Shown one piece after another: positions 1-11,042 of a stretch of 64,000 nucleotides of DNA (position 1 is its first letter; the number at the start of each line of letters is the position of its first letter). The DNA comes from Juglans regia (taxonomy: Eukaryota; Streptophyta; Magnoliopsida; Fagales; Juglandaceae), in NCBI RefSeq assembly GCF_001411555.2, contig NC_049909.1:3023875-3087874 (forward strand). Reading direction: 5' to 3'. Both the position numbers and the translations under genes were made by a program. The notes under the pieces are model-generated. The model was not told the DNA's origin. It did not search any database and saw only the letters and a program-made list of their open reading frames with translations.

Positions 1-755
1 CATAAGTTAGTATTTTATGTTTCGAAATATTTTAGTGAGAATTTTTTAACTTTTAGAAATATCTCCTTTCAGTTCATGATATTTTGTGCAACTTTTCGTC
101 ACGCTACAGTCACTATAAGTTGGCCTCCAACTTACTTTGAGAATACTTTTGTATGTATGGTGGTAAAAAACCATCATTCATGTTTGTTATGCTTATATAC
201 ACATTATGTTACGCCATGTCTTGATTTCATTTAATTACATACTTGTCTGATATGCATTATATTATGTCATGTCATGATTTAATTTCAGTTCATACTTATC
301 TATTACACGTTATATCATGGCATGCCATGTTTATCTATTACATGTCACGTCATGTTATGTTATGTCATCTGTCACACTATCATTTATTTAATATCACCTC
401 ATGTTACATGCATAGAGTATGCCATGAAAAATAGTATTTTTAAGTCAATCAAGTCTTTATGTTCATCACGACTTCCAGTACTTGTGTTGTTACAGACCTT
501 TTAGACAAATACTGTGACTTTTGGACGTCAGTTATGATATGATTATGAAGTATACTTAAGTTATTTTGGGATACTTCTTATCTGGTGCATAGTATTGCTC
601 AAGAAAAAAATTATTCGCTGCGAATATTGCATATTGCTAAAAGCATGCTAGGTGCATTGCATCTTTATCTGTCATGAATAGAGGCAGGGAACCTTGTGTT
701 GCATGTCTTGCTACTTCAGAGTCCACAAAATCCCAAATAGAATCTGGGGGCGTCA
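1..755 (+). repeat. Truncated LTR related to family A, 3' part
   Basis: This stretch aligns in order with the 3' part of the large LTRs at 11043-15474 and 17996-22429. Shared landmarks are a splice-like GTAAGTT-rich stretch near 120-150, short ATGT/CATG repeats at 180-430, and a strongly conserved end at 600-755 (GCTGCGAATATTGCAT, a GTCATGAA...GGCAGG stretch, CTTGTGTTGCATGTC and GGGGGCGTCA). The hairpin array and much of the centre of family A are missing here. The final CACA is altered to CATC, so the 3' terminus is worn. It is an old and diverged fragment whose left part lies outside the window. The ORFs in it are by-products of the ATGT repeats. Confidence 0.7.
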
Positions 756-2149
756 TCGATAATAATAAATTTCATGGGCATCGGGATGAGTTCACTCTTC
801 ATTACGATCAGTATATGATGCAACATATAATTTTATGAGATCATAATTGATGTTAGACTCTTATTACAATACACATATTTTATAGATATAAAGTCATTAG
901 AATATGAGAAACAACAAACTTAAGGAATACATTATATAAAATAACATTATCAATCTTTTAGAAAGGCAATGGAAAGACCTTGAGCCTGCATGATGATGAA
1001 TCTTTAAGTTTGATCTATTTACTTTATTTATTGAACTTCGCTCTTGCATATAATTTGTAAATATTAGTAAGAGAAACTTATAAAATATGACACATAAAAC
1101 AAGTCATTTACCTTATATGCAGGATCCTCAAACATGTCACAAAATGTTTTCCAATCTGAAGGTCGAACATCCTAAAAAGGATGTTGGTGTGCCTTGTCCT
1201 TGTTCTCGAACTTATTGTAATGCTCATGACATCTCACCTTATATTTACAAAATGCATTACACATAAACTCAATAACCGTCTTATGCTCCTCTCTTAGGCC
1301 AAAATTCAATTTGAAGTCATTTTTAAAAAAATATATATATGAACAAATCATTTGCATATTCTATATCTTGCATACACGTTAAATAATTTCAGAAATCAAT
1401 TAAACCTTACCAAATAAGGCTTCTTGATAAAAATTTTGACATATTGGGGGACTTTATTCCATGAACTCATAGCCAAATGTGCATAGTTCGTGTAAGAGCA
1501 CCCACATGCGAAGCAAGCCAAGCCTCTGGTTCTCCTTCACCTCTGGTATGTTTGCTAGGAATGTTAACCTTAATCTTGCCCACTTTAGGATATTTTTCCA
1601 ATGTCACCCCCTAGTAGTGCCTCAACCTCGATGAGATTGTATAGTTAGCTCTAAATAAAATCATATTTATTGTAGAAACGAAGGAAATGATAGTTAGAAA
1701 GTATTTAATATATATGATTTACCTTAATTGAAACAAAATTATTATCAGATTTTTACCTTTAAATGTAGGGTTAATCTCCAGTGGCGAGTCAATCGGAGAG
1801 GTAGGAGTGGGTAGAGATGGGATGCAAACTTCCTTCCACTTAGGTGTCATGATTTCAAAACCCTGATACATTCATCACATAAAGGATTTGTCATCAAGTT
1901 ACATGTGAACACAAAATACGTCATTCATCCATATCAGTTTCAGTTGACCATTCGCCCTCATCATCTGCATATACTTTAGATTAGTCAACATTTTCTCGGC
2001 TATTGCATCAACAATTTTAGCCTCAATATCTTCCCTATGTGTTGGAGTCATGTGATGGAGTCATCTCATACTAGCTCAAATCCACAAAGAAGTTAAAATC
2101 AGGTTGACTCTCTTGGTATGCTTCTTAAGTAGAGGGACCATCTTTTTTT
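756..2149. other. Decayed AT-rich sequence, probably the 3' part of the CACTA element
   Basis: No intact gene is seen. On the minus strand the stretch lies downstream of the DUF4216-like remnant and may hold the tail of that pseudogene and the 3' end of the transposon. A CACTA terminal inverted repeat was looked for near 756-1000 and not found, so the left end of the element is not defined. Confidence 0.35.
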
Positions 2150-5100
2150 TTATCTTGTCCCTTCACCTCAGGTAGAACATCATATATAATATTTGGAGAA
2201 AATCTTTTTACCACTCGCTATTGATTTCCTAACTCAAGATCATCTAAGCAAAATACTTGAGATACTTGGGAAGCCAAAACAAAAGGATCATCATCATACC
2301 ATTTTTGTGCACCCCCTTTCGATGATTGCTTAAATCCCACCAATCACACTTAAACAGTTATACCACAAGTTTCCCAAATATTTCAAGTCATTTATATCGA
2401 CAATAATCTCATAGAAATCAATGTTTTATCCGTCACAACTTCTTTTGACTAAGACACCACTATTTTGTGTTTTTCTATAACGTTTGTGATCCATTGTGTG
2501 ATACATATTTTCCCAAGAAATACACACAAAATATCAAACTGTGTGTCTCAATGGGCCATGCGCCAATATATATAGTTGGTCCAAGATATTATTTGGATTA
2601 CTCGCATGCATTTATACAACCTACATATTGAAGAAATTAAAAACATACAAAAAGTAAACAATCATAATATAAAAGTCGTAATTCAAACCTCGCATCTATA
2701 ATGTCATTACTCGTTGTTGAAACCATTTCGGGAACTCTTCTTCATATTTCTAGTTTATATCATTTAATACTTATTATTTGAGCACGTTAATATGATCACT
2801 GAAATTGAAGATTACCAAATAATTTATAATCTTATTTTTTTAAAGGAGATTACAATATTAATTAACAAATAATCACAACTTACTTTAAGTGGCTCTCTAT
2901 CTTAAGGTAATTGTTTAGCACGTACCATTGAGTTTTTTCAAACTCTCTTCCACACAAATCATAACCACGCTCCCCATGAACTGATAGAATTATTAATGTC
3001 ACCGCACCGTAACAAATCAATATACGGGTCCCTGGCTAATGAAATACATACTAAGATTGCCCTTCATGCCTAAAAGGGTCCCCGTCATGGACAGGAACTA
3101 GAGCAAATTCCTGCCTTCTCCTTGTGAGAGGATGCACGAAGTAGACGTACGTGTTGATAAAACACAGAAAACCCATTTGTTTGTCTTGCTTGGTCAATAT
3201 CAAAATTTATTTCCGAGCAATCAAATATCATGTCAACTCCATGGAAGTACTTCGAACAAAATGTATGTCACTCATCGCCAATATATGTTTATACAATTGA
3301 CCCTTCTAGGCAGGCTTTGTTTCCCACTGTGCACTTCAACTTGCGAAGGAACCTTTCAATGGGATACATTCATCTATACTAGATTGGTTTTGCAAGTCGA
3401 GATTTACCTAGCAAATAAACGACTAAGTGAACCATGATGTCGAAGAATGTCGGTTTGTAAATACCTTATAGCTTACATAACATTATAGCAATTTATTGTT
3501 CCATACATTCAAAAACTTCTACATTTAGCATTCTAGCACATAAATGTTTAAAAAATACACCTAACTCAATCAAAGCCACACACTCATCTTTCATCAACTA
3601 CCCATGGATACCAACTGGCAAGATATGTTGTAAAAATACATGACAATCATGACTTTTTAATCCAGTAATTTTCCAATCAATTATTTGCACACACATTATT
3701 AGATTTGTGGCATACCCGTTTGGTAATTTAATCCAAATTAGCCACTCACAAAATCTAGCTCTTTCATTTATTGACAGTGTATATCAACCAATTGGCATGT
3801 AGACAAAAGAACCACGTTGTTGCAAGTTCATTTTCAGTCTAATTCCCAACCATTTCATATCCTTTCGTGAGTTTAATGTATCATTCACTTTGTCTTCAAT
3901 TGGCATTAAAGTTCCAAACATAGACTCGAATATTTTTTTTTCAATATGCATAACATCAAAACTATGCCGCAATTTTAACATCGACCAATACGAGAGTTCA
4001 AAAAATACGATATTCTTTGTCTAATTCAACTCTTTCACGGTTTGCTTTCTCTTCCTTTATTTTTTACCAAATTCATTACTAGTGAAATCCACCAAATTGT
4101 GCAAGTATATCTTGCCCAGACAAATATGGTGGAGCGTGCCCCCATTCAAAGGTGTCATCAAACATTCTAGAGTTTCCACGCCATCGATGATTAATAGGTA
4201 AATATCGATGATGACCCATAAAATATAGTTTCCTTCCATACATAAACCTCTCACATTGAGTGTGTTTGTTACAACTCAAACATGTCATTTTCCCCTTAGT
4301 ACCCCAACCTGAAAAGTTTCCATATACAGAAAATTATTTATTGTTCATAACACTACAATATGCATCTTGAATGACTCACATGTTGATGCATCAAATGTGT
4401 GGACCCCATTCTTCCATAAAGCTTTCGACTTCGTAATTAATTAATGTAAATATATGTCTATATAATTTCTCGGTGATCTCGGACTAGGAATGAATAAACT
4501 CATCATGAAATATGGATGATTCATACACTTCCATGGTTGTAGATTATATAGAATAAGTACAACCGGCCAAGTACTATGACTAGTATTTATGGTTCCAAAT
4601 GGATTAAATCTATCTATTTCCAACACAAGTCACACATTATGAGGTTTTTTAGAAAATCATGGGTGCTCTAAATCAAACTCCTTCCAAACTTGAGAATCAT
4701 AGGATGTAACAAAACGCCACCATTCCTTACTCTGGATGATGAATGTCATGTCAAGTCTACAGCTGTTGCACGTGACATAAATAACCGTTGTAATCTCAGT
4801 ATAAATGGAAAGTGACGTACCACCTTTTGAGCCACATTTTGCTCCTCAGATTTCCATCTTGATTCATGGCACATGGGACACTCATTCATTTGCTCATTCT
4901 CTCGCCTAAATAGGCAACAATCATTTTGTATGAATGTCTTATGTTGTAGCCAAACCTGAGTCCTCACTTCAATTGCTTAGTTTCATAGAAGTTGCGAGGC
5001 AAAACATTGTCCGATGGAAGGGCCTCTTTAAATAGTTCGAGTAACATATTGATAGCCTTAATAGATAGTCGACACATAGATTTTATATGAAGTAGTCTAA

Positions 5101-5540
5101 CTTTAAAAGACAACTTACTATATCTTTTACATTCTAGATATAGTTATCTTTCCACAAGCATGCAAAAATGTTATGGCCCGAATCATTTGCAATTGATGTG
5201 TCTGTAGCATTTTTATCCATAAGCATTCCCGCACCAATGTCACCCAACATTTGCTCCATATCCTCATCACCACCAATCTTCGTCCGTACATCTTCATCGA
5301 TGTCTTCTTCTTCATGCAGAGACTCGAATGTTGGATATGGCTCACCGTGTAAGACCCAATCAATATAACCATTGTCAATACCATTGACAAAAAGATGCTC
5401 TCCACCAAATTTATCTTATGAGAATGCAAGTTCTTGCATTTTTTACATGGGCATCTAATTCTCCCATCACTATCAGCTGTACTACATGCGAACTCCAAGA
5501 ACTTCTTAACAGCTTCAATATATATGTTGTTACCCAATCA
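2150..5540 (-). pseudogene. CACTA (En/Spm) TNP2-type transposase pseudogene with DUF4218 and DUF4216 remains
   Basis: Read on the minus strand from 5537 down, pieces of a TNP2 transposase appear in the right order but in shifting frames. 5537-5127 has an N-terminal transposase-associated region (KKFLEFACS, CPCKKC). 4967-4746 has CPMCHESRWK and VVRHFPFILRLQRLFMS. About 4580-4400 has YFMMSLFIPSPRSPRNYIDIYL. 4288-4079 has FMGHHRYLPINHRWR. 3981-3784 has HSFDVMHIEK. About 3660-3250 matches DUF4218 (SHDCHVFLQHILPV, FFDIMVHLVVYL). About 2380-2160 matches DUF4216 (LFKCDWWDLS, FVLASQVSQVFCLDD). In intact elements this protein cuts and joins CACTA ends. Frameshifts and stops throughout show it is dead. 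The family call is by remembered motifs and their collinear order. Confidence 0.8.
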
Positions 5541-6470
5541 ATCTCTAACTCACATCCAACTCTTATACATGCCTAAAACCCTATTATAAACAGTCCATGC
5601 GCATCGACAAGCAAGCACGTACTCATCAGTTCTGTAATTTCTTCTTTTCATCGGGTAGTTAGTCATATCTCAATCAAAATTGTAAGATCATAGTCGCTAA
5701 CTGCCAACTATTATTTGTCATGTCCAATGAAGTTTCGGCAACATCTATCTATAGTTATACAAATATGCTCGTTTGGTTTGGTGCATCGATGAGTAACACA
5801 TCGACACGCTCAACTCAACTGCATATCTGGAGAACAACACTAGATGATTCTTCCAAAACCATAATGTTGAAAGGGAACAAACACAGTTGTTAAGTTTCTG
5901 ACAATGATCTAACAATCCTAGACTGTCCACTTTGGACAATTCAAGAGTTAACAACCAACGTGGATTGATACCTCTTGAACAGGTCTAAGGTTTTTTCCGA
6001 TGCAACTACGAAATAGAAGTTTACGCTACTAGGAACTTCTTCACATTGATGAGTATGATTTCAATATCGTTTCGGGTATATACAACTATGAAATAGAAGT
6101 TTACATTTTTAAAATATTCACAGCCAAGGGGACACGGTAGGTTGCCCGAAAAAGCATGGCCGGGATGCTTATATTCTCATCCCGACTATGTTTGGTTGTT
6201 ATTTGTGCAATAATGAAAGGAATCCACCAATTCATTTCATTTTACTGGCTATTGAATTGACTTAGTCATTGCTAAAATCGATCCAGTATCCATTCAAAGG
6301 CTTTTATAAAGCGTTCCAATGAAAGACTAGACACCTTGAATGGTTTTTTAACCATTCGAACATATCTTCAGACAGTGCATTCGACCTCATTTATTTTTCA
6401 TACGCATACACAATCTCAATCTGGAACACATCAGTTACATTTTTAGTAGATGTAGTCACCAATTTTATTG
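5541..6470. other. Non-coding interior of the CACTA relic
   Basis: No gene is recognised. A 24-bp motif containing GAAATAGAAGTTTAC occurs twice about 85 bp apart (near 6007 and 6090). Position between the transposase start and the candidate element end at 7633 suggests the 5' leader or intron of the transposon. Confidence 0.3.
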
Positions 6471-7115
6471 GTATTCCTCAACTGCCCACTACATATCCAA
6501 ATGTGGTGCCTAGGTGAGTTTACAGATGTGGGTGATGGGAAGATAGCTGAGGACGAGGGTACTAATGTAGATGGACTTGATGGCCTCGCTGATCATGAGG
6601 TTCGACAGTTAGTTATGGCTCCAGATGCTCCTCCCTATGATGGGAGCAAGAGCATCAAATAGGCTGATTTATTTGGTTTCTTCAAGATTATGAACATAAT
6701 TATCACCAACAATATTGATCCTAGATAGCACAAGACTGAAGTTGGCATGAATTGGGCAGGGTTTATGATACGCATCGCTCGTGGGGTGTTTATTGACCTA
6801 ATGAGTTATATCTTCACTAGGATTTGATCAAAGGCCAACTATATTGCGATAGATATATTGCCATTTGGGGTCCTAATCACATGATTTATGTTAGCAGCAG
6901 AGTCCTCAACCTTGTCATGCAGCACAAGACGCAAAGATCCACGCACAGACAACAAAGCTGATTGATTCAGTGCGTACAGAGATTCAAAGTGTCATCTCTA
7001 ACTTACGTACAGAGATGGCTAGAATCGTCGAGATTGGGTGGATGATCATGACTCGCCTGACATAGATGGAGACACACCTAGGTGGAATCGAGGCAGTGCT
7101 ACCAAATTTTGGCAA
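6471..7115 (+). pseudogene. Unidentified decayed coding remnant
   Basis: The plus strand reads as broken protein-like pieces: an acidic stretch at 6471-6660 (GEFTDVGDGKIAEDEG), then MNWAGFMIRIARGVF and ILPFGVLIT at about 6747-6890, and DDHDSPDIDGDTP at about 7038-7080. Stops separate them. The middle part faintly recalls plant transposon-associated proteins that accompany CACTA or Gypsy elements, but I cannot name the family. Its opposite orientation to TNP2 would fit a second element-borne gene. Function unknown. Confidence 0.25.
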
Positions 7116-7259
7116 GTAATTTATATCTTTTATTTGCATTTTTTTTTTTTTGGTATGGATAGCATTTTTGTGTTTTGTAAAATTAAGTTAATTATGAATC
7201 GTCTTTTATTTTTAAGGTATTGTTTTGCCATCAAAATTTATAAACTTTTGCCATTGTCC

Positions 7260-7560
7260 ATTTGTAGTGTATAAGCCTTCGAACGTATTTTCCATTTCCA
7301 TCAACGATTTCTGCAATCAATCTCTCCATAATTTCCGTTTGAACCCTTTATTGTGTGTTCAAGTAGATATTAATACCAATCGAATGGTAACTATCCATGT
7401 TCGAACTATAACTCCTCGGAGTTCAAACAGTTTAATAAATTATTCAAACTGTAAGTCAATTTCTTGCTAAATTTAGTAACTTAACCCACCAATTTCTCGT
7501 TCGATCGTATCTAATATCCATTCGAAAGTTGATTTGATTTATGGTCCAACGATTTATTCA
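7260..7560. repeat. Subterminal repeat-like region with TTCGAA / GTTCAAAC motifs
   Basis: Short motifs of the type CATTCGAA, GTTCGAAC, GTTCAAAC and ATTCAAAC recur in both orientations (for example near 7275, 7338, 7378, 7398, 7422, 7442 and 7519). Dense short repeats in both orientations next to the terminus are typical of CACTA subterminal regions, where the transposase binds. Confidence 0.4.
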
Positions 7561-7589
7561 ACGTTAAATTTTATGGGAGATGAAATTTC

Positions 7590-7633
7590 TAGTCCAAAAA
7601 ACATTGTCCCAAAAATAAATTGTTGTTGTAGTC
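7590..7633 (-). mobile_element. Candidate CACTA terminal sequence
   Basis: Read on the minus strand from 7633 the sequence is GACTACAACAACAATTT, one base away from the canonical CACTAC... start of En/Spm elements. It sits upstream of the transposase remnant in the correct orientation for a 5' end. The partner repeat at the other end was not found, so this stays tentative. Confidence 0.35.
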
Positions 7634-7830
7634 TGCAAGTTAGAGATCGTAGTCATTAAATCTTGTAGCCAGCTAGGGTACATACGACGTTGGTTCACGA
7701 AATAGAATCTTAAAATTAATTAAATAACTAGCTTTTACTTTGGTTTGAATACAGCTTTTTGAAGAGGAATGATTGTTCCTTAGTTTTGAATACAGATATT
7801 TTTTACTCACTTGAATAACGTCCTCAACCC
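7634..7830. other. AT-rich intergenic DNA
   Basis: Nothing recognisable is seen in this stretch. Confidence 0.3.
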
Positions 7831-7833
7831 GTG

Positions 7834-8035
7834 ATGGTGGTATTCTGGATCAGTGGCCTGCAGGTCACCCGGCCTTAAGGGCCATGATGGTGACCGTACC
7901 ATGCACCACCCCTGCGCGCAACCAAGGGAGGTGGTCCATGCCACTACTGTGTCATTGATCAGGTGTGGTCATTCCACCGCCAAGCCACTGATCTACCATG
8001 GCCCATAGGGGTGGCATGATGGACCTCGATCGAGC
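7834..8035. repeat. GC-rich patch with interleaved inverted repeats
   Basis: A sharply GC-rich block interrupts AT-rich flanks. GATCAGTGGC at 7848 is mirrored by GCCACTGATC at 7984, and GGTCCATGCCAC near 7931 is mirrored, with a 3-bp insertion, by GTGGCATGATGGACC near 8007. The pairs overlap rather than nest. It may be a short foldback element or a fragment of a larger transposon; no family is recognised. Confidence 0.45.
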
Positions 8036-8149
8036 TGGATACAACTTGCAACTGGTAATTAGTTTGTGAGAATTTTGTTTCCCAAGTGAATTCTTTTTCT
8101 TTTTAGAACTTTTCTAAACAAGATATTCTTTCTTAATTTCTAGTTCTCA

Positions 8150-8157
<8 letters not shown>

Positions 8158-8192
<35 letters not shown>
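8158..8192. repeat. (TA)n microsatellite
   Basis: Uninterrupted alternating TA run of about 35 bp, preceded by a short ATATATGTG lead-in. Confidence 0.95.
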
Positions 8193-8199
<7 letters not shown>

Positions 8200-9594
8200 A
8201 TGGGAAATGCTAAGTGTCCCGGCCGATAGTGGGTCTCGATAATGGATCTTGATACTTTTCTTTTTCTTTTTACTTAGTGATTAAGGAATTATTTTTTAAT
8301 GGTATTGTCATATTTTTTTAAATGTTTAAGTTGATAAAAAATATATATAAAAAATAAATAAATACACTAGTCGAGAGAATTCCTAGGAAATTCTAGGTGC
8401 ACCTTAATTTATACAATCTCTTCCATGCATAATTTATCGGGATCATGTTCTGTCATGAAAAAAATTAGTTTCTGTCTTCAATACTCACTTGTTTCGATCC
8501 TATATTTTTATATATATCTTTATTGGAAGAAGTAGTACTTTCTCTCGATCTCTTTGCTCCTCACTAGGAATTAACGTATCTTAACTGTACAAGAGCTTAT
8601 AAAATGGAGGATTTTGCTATCTAGGGTATTTTGAGATTTGTGATCTTTGTTTTTTTTTTTTTTTTTTTTTTTCAGACGTATTAGGAATATTATATTTAAC
8701 TAGTGCATGCGAGAACACGTTTTTTTCCAACTTTTTAAGTGCCCTTGTATTAATATTGATCCCACAACTTTGAGTGGCTACAACAATGTATAAAAATAAT
8801 CCTCTTACGCAATTGATCCCGGATTTAGTGGACCGGTGCAACAGGAAAAAAAAATATTGCAACTTCATGATACATTTATTTTTATAAAAAATAAAATAAT
8901 AATCGATGTGCACTGGTTGCATGTGACGATAATATATATGTGAAGAAATTCATGAGCCTAACTCAGTTCATAAAATCTGTTCAACAAGAGAAAATTACTC
9001 ATTTTTTATAAATATACCCAAAATCTTATCTACAGACAATGTGAGATTATTCTTCAGCAATATAAAGTTAATTTTCTTCTGTTTTTTTTTTCTTATTTTC
9101 ATGTACATATATATAAGCTTTTGTTGGTGTCAGAAATTTGAGTGAAATAGTGATCATTGCTAATGGCTGTCACCATTTAAAGATTCACAAATTAACTCTT
9201 AATAAATGCCACGAACATTAACTCTATTATATATTTATAAAAATATGTTGATTTTTGGTTCATCTATGTGTACAAGCCAACTAATTAATCTACCTAGCTT
9301 GTTTGGTTCGTGATCATGTGCACCTACTAAAGTTGTCCCCCTCGGATGCGACAACACTGATCACCAATATCCGATATCACCGCGGAAATCCAAGATCGAG
9401 AGGAGAGAAAAGTGTTAGGTTTACAAAAATAAGGTTGACAAATTAATATAGTTAAATGAGATACAATCTTAGATTTTTATTTTTAACCTAACATTCTTAT
9501 TCAAGGATACAATCATGATTTCAATCATTTATGTACCTTACAAGAAAATGACAAGAGCATGTATGCTTAAATAGTCTCGTCGTTCAACCAGATC

Positions 9595-9596
<2 letters not shown>
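8193..9596. other. AT-rich intergenic DNA
   Basis: No gene is seen. It contains a 23-base T run at 8650-8672 and many short A/T tracts. A GGGAAATGCTAAGTGTCCC start near 8204 recalls the ends of common plant non-autonomous elements, but no partner end was found. Confidence 0.4.
8650..8672. repeat. Poly(T) run
   Basis: Twenty-three consecutive T. It could be the reverse of a retroposon poly(A) tail, but no flanking duplication was seen. Confidence 0.9.

Positions 9597-9629
<33 letters not shown>
9597..9629. repeat. (TA)n microsatellite
   Basis: Uninterrupted TA alternation of 33 bp. Confidence 0.95.
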
Positions 9630-9632
<3 letters not shown>

Positions 9633-9930
9633 GGAATAGTGACAAGTGCATTATTCTCAGAATGCACCTGATATAATGATTTAAATCAAAAATAATGAAA
9701 TAGCCAGTGACTTATTTGTCTGGAAAAATAAAATATATGGTTAAAAAAGATAAAAAATAAAGATTAAAAAAAAATCTAAATTTCAGTAAAGTATGAGTAT
9801 TGGTCTACATCCATATTGGATTTTGTTTATTTAAAAAAAATGAAACAAAAAGAAAGGAAAATAAGTACACTATCAGAACAAAAAGGATATACAAAAGAGA
9901 TGTCAATTCATGTGCGCCGCGAGGCTATTA

Positions 9931-10100
9931 AAGGCCTTTTGGTAAAATATAATCCTTCATTAAATTATATAAGGGTGCTACACGTCAAATGATCAAGAGT
10001 CTTAAGAACCTTTTGATAAAACAAGATCCTTCATTAAATTCTATAAGGGAGCTACATGTCAAATAGTCAAGGGTTTTAAGGGCTTTTTGGTAAAACAGGA
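9931..10100. repeat. Tandem repeat, about 73-bp unit, about 2.3 copies
   Basis: A unit beginning AAGGCCTTTTGGTAAAA starts at 9931, 10004 and 10078. Within it, CCTTCATTAAATT, ATAAGGG and GCTACA(C/T)GTCAAAT recur in the same order. Copies differ by point changes, so the duplication is not recent. Confidence 0.85.
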
Positions 10101-10399
10101 CTTAACAGAAAAACAACAAAAGTTAACGGAAAAAAATAAAAGTTACTATTCACAGTTAGATAACCCCTTATTATAATAGACTAGATATATATATAAGTGG
10201 ACATGAGTGTCAGAATCTCAACAAGAATTATGCCTCAACAGCTCATAATGGTGAGTTGCTAATAATATCTTGGATCTATGGAAACAAAACAAAACCTAAC
10301 CCACCTTAAGATTTGAAGAATGTAATTAATTTAGAAGAAATCCCCATAATTTTCCTTCAAATATTTGAAGAACCAGATTTCAAAACTACTATATATACT

Positions 10400-10825
10400 G
10401 GAGGGGACATTTGCATCCCCCTGTCTGTCCAAGCCCATGACTGGGAAGCAGGCCTAGAGCCTTTAGCCTAAGGATTAAGGGGGCCACGTCTAGAAAGCCC
10501 AAGGAGCATAACTGCATGGCAGATGACCACTACAAAATTGGAATATTAATCCACAAGTGGAGATCATTATCCTGAGGGAGATAGCCCCTACGAAACGGGA
10601 GTTATCTTCCCTCCCGATTAGGAAGGGATCAGAGTGAGTGATCATCCTGATACATCCAAGTCCTTCTATAAATACCCTATGAGAGGTAACAAACATAATC
10701 ATCTTCATTTTTATATATACTTATCTTTATATTGTTATTGACTTAAGCATCGGAGTCTACCCAAGGCAACAGTGCCGCTCCTTCGTTACTACAGGTCATC
10801 TATACAGTTAGTGGTGTGAAGCACA
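10400..10825 (+). mobile_element. 5' LTR of a Tat/Retand-like Gypsy element
   Basis: The stretch ends in GAAGCACA and is followed after ten bases by TGGTGCCGTCTGTGGG, close to the conserved GGCGCCGTCTGTGGGA junction found just inside Tat/Retand-type elements. A TATA box and a following CTTAAGCATCGGAGT stretch are typical of these LTRs. The 5' boundary is not certain. The matching 3' LTR is absent because element A interrupts the internal region. Confidence 0.6.
10665..10674 (+). promoter_or_regulatory. TATA box of the Tat/Retand-like LTR
   Basis: TCTATAAATA lies about 150 bp before the LTR end, a usual position for the U3 promoter of this LTR type. Confidence 0.6.
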
Positions 10826-10835
10826 TTCTTTATAG

Positions 10836-10852
10836 TGGTGCCGTCTGTGGGA
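10836..10852 (+). other. Primer-binding-site region of the Tat/Retand-like element
   Basis: TGGTGCCGTCTGTGGG differs by one base from the common plant TGGCGCCGTCTGTGGG. It marks the start of the internal region. The priming tRNA cannot be named safely from this copy. Confidence 0.6.
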
Positions 10853-10881
10853 TTCTGACAGACAAAAAATGTGATTTTTAC

Positions 10882-11042
10882 ATGCCAACCGTCACGCAAT
10901 CACACATCAACCGGGATCCACAAACAAGCATGACGGAGGCAAATGTGAGGTTAGCAAAAATGGAAGAAAGACTGAAGTAAGTAATGGCGGTTGTTGAACA
11001 ACTGCAAAAAGAGAACGAGGAGTTAAAGCGGCAAAGAGATAG
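10882..11042 (+). pseudogene. Gag N-terminus of the Tat/Retand-like element, truncated
   Basis: An ATG at 10882 opens a frame beginning MPTVTQSHINRDPQTSM, about 30 bases after the PBS region. After 32 codons there is an in-frame stop (TAA), and the same frame then continues as a charged helix (VVEQLQKENEELKRQRD) predicted to form a coiled coil, a usual feature of the gag start in these elements. It is cut at 11042 by the first base of element A. No continuation of this gag is seen anywhere to the right of element A. Confidence 0.55.

Noticed and set aside
8193..8420. A MITE bounded by GGGAAATGCTAAGTG and a similar motif near 8386
   Set aside because: The two motifs are in direct rather than inverted orientation and no target duplication is seen.
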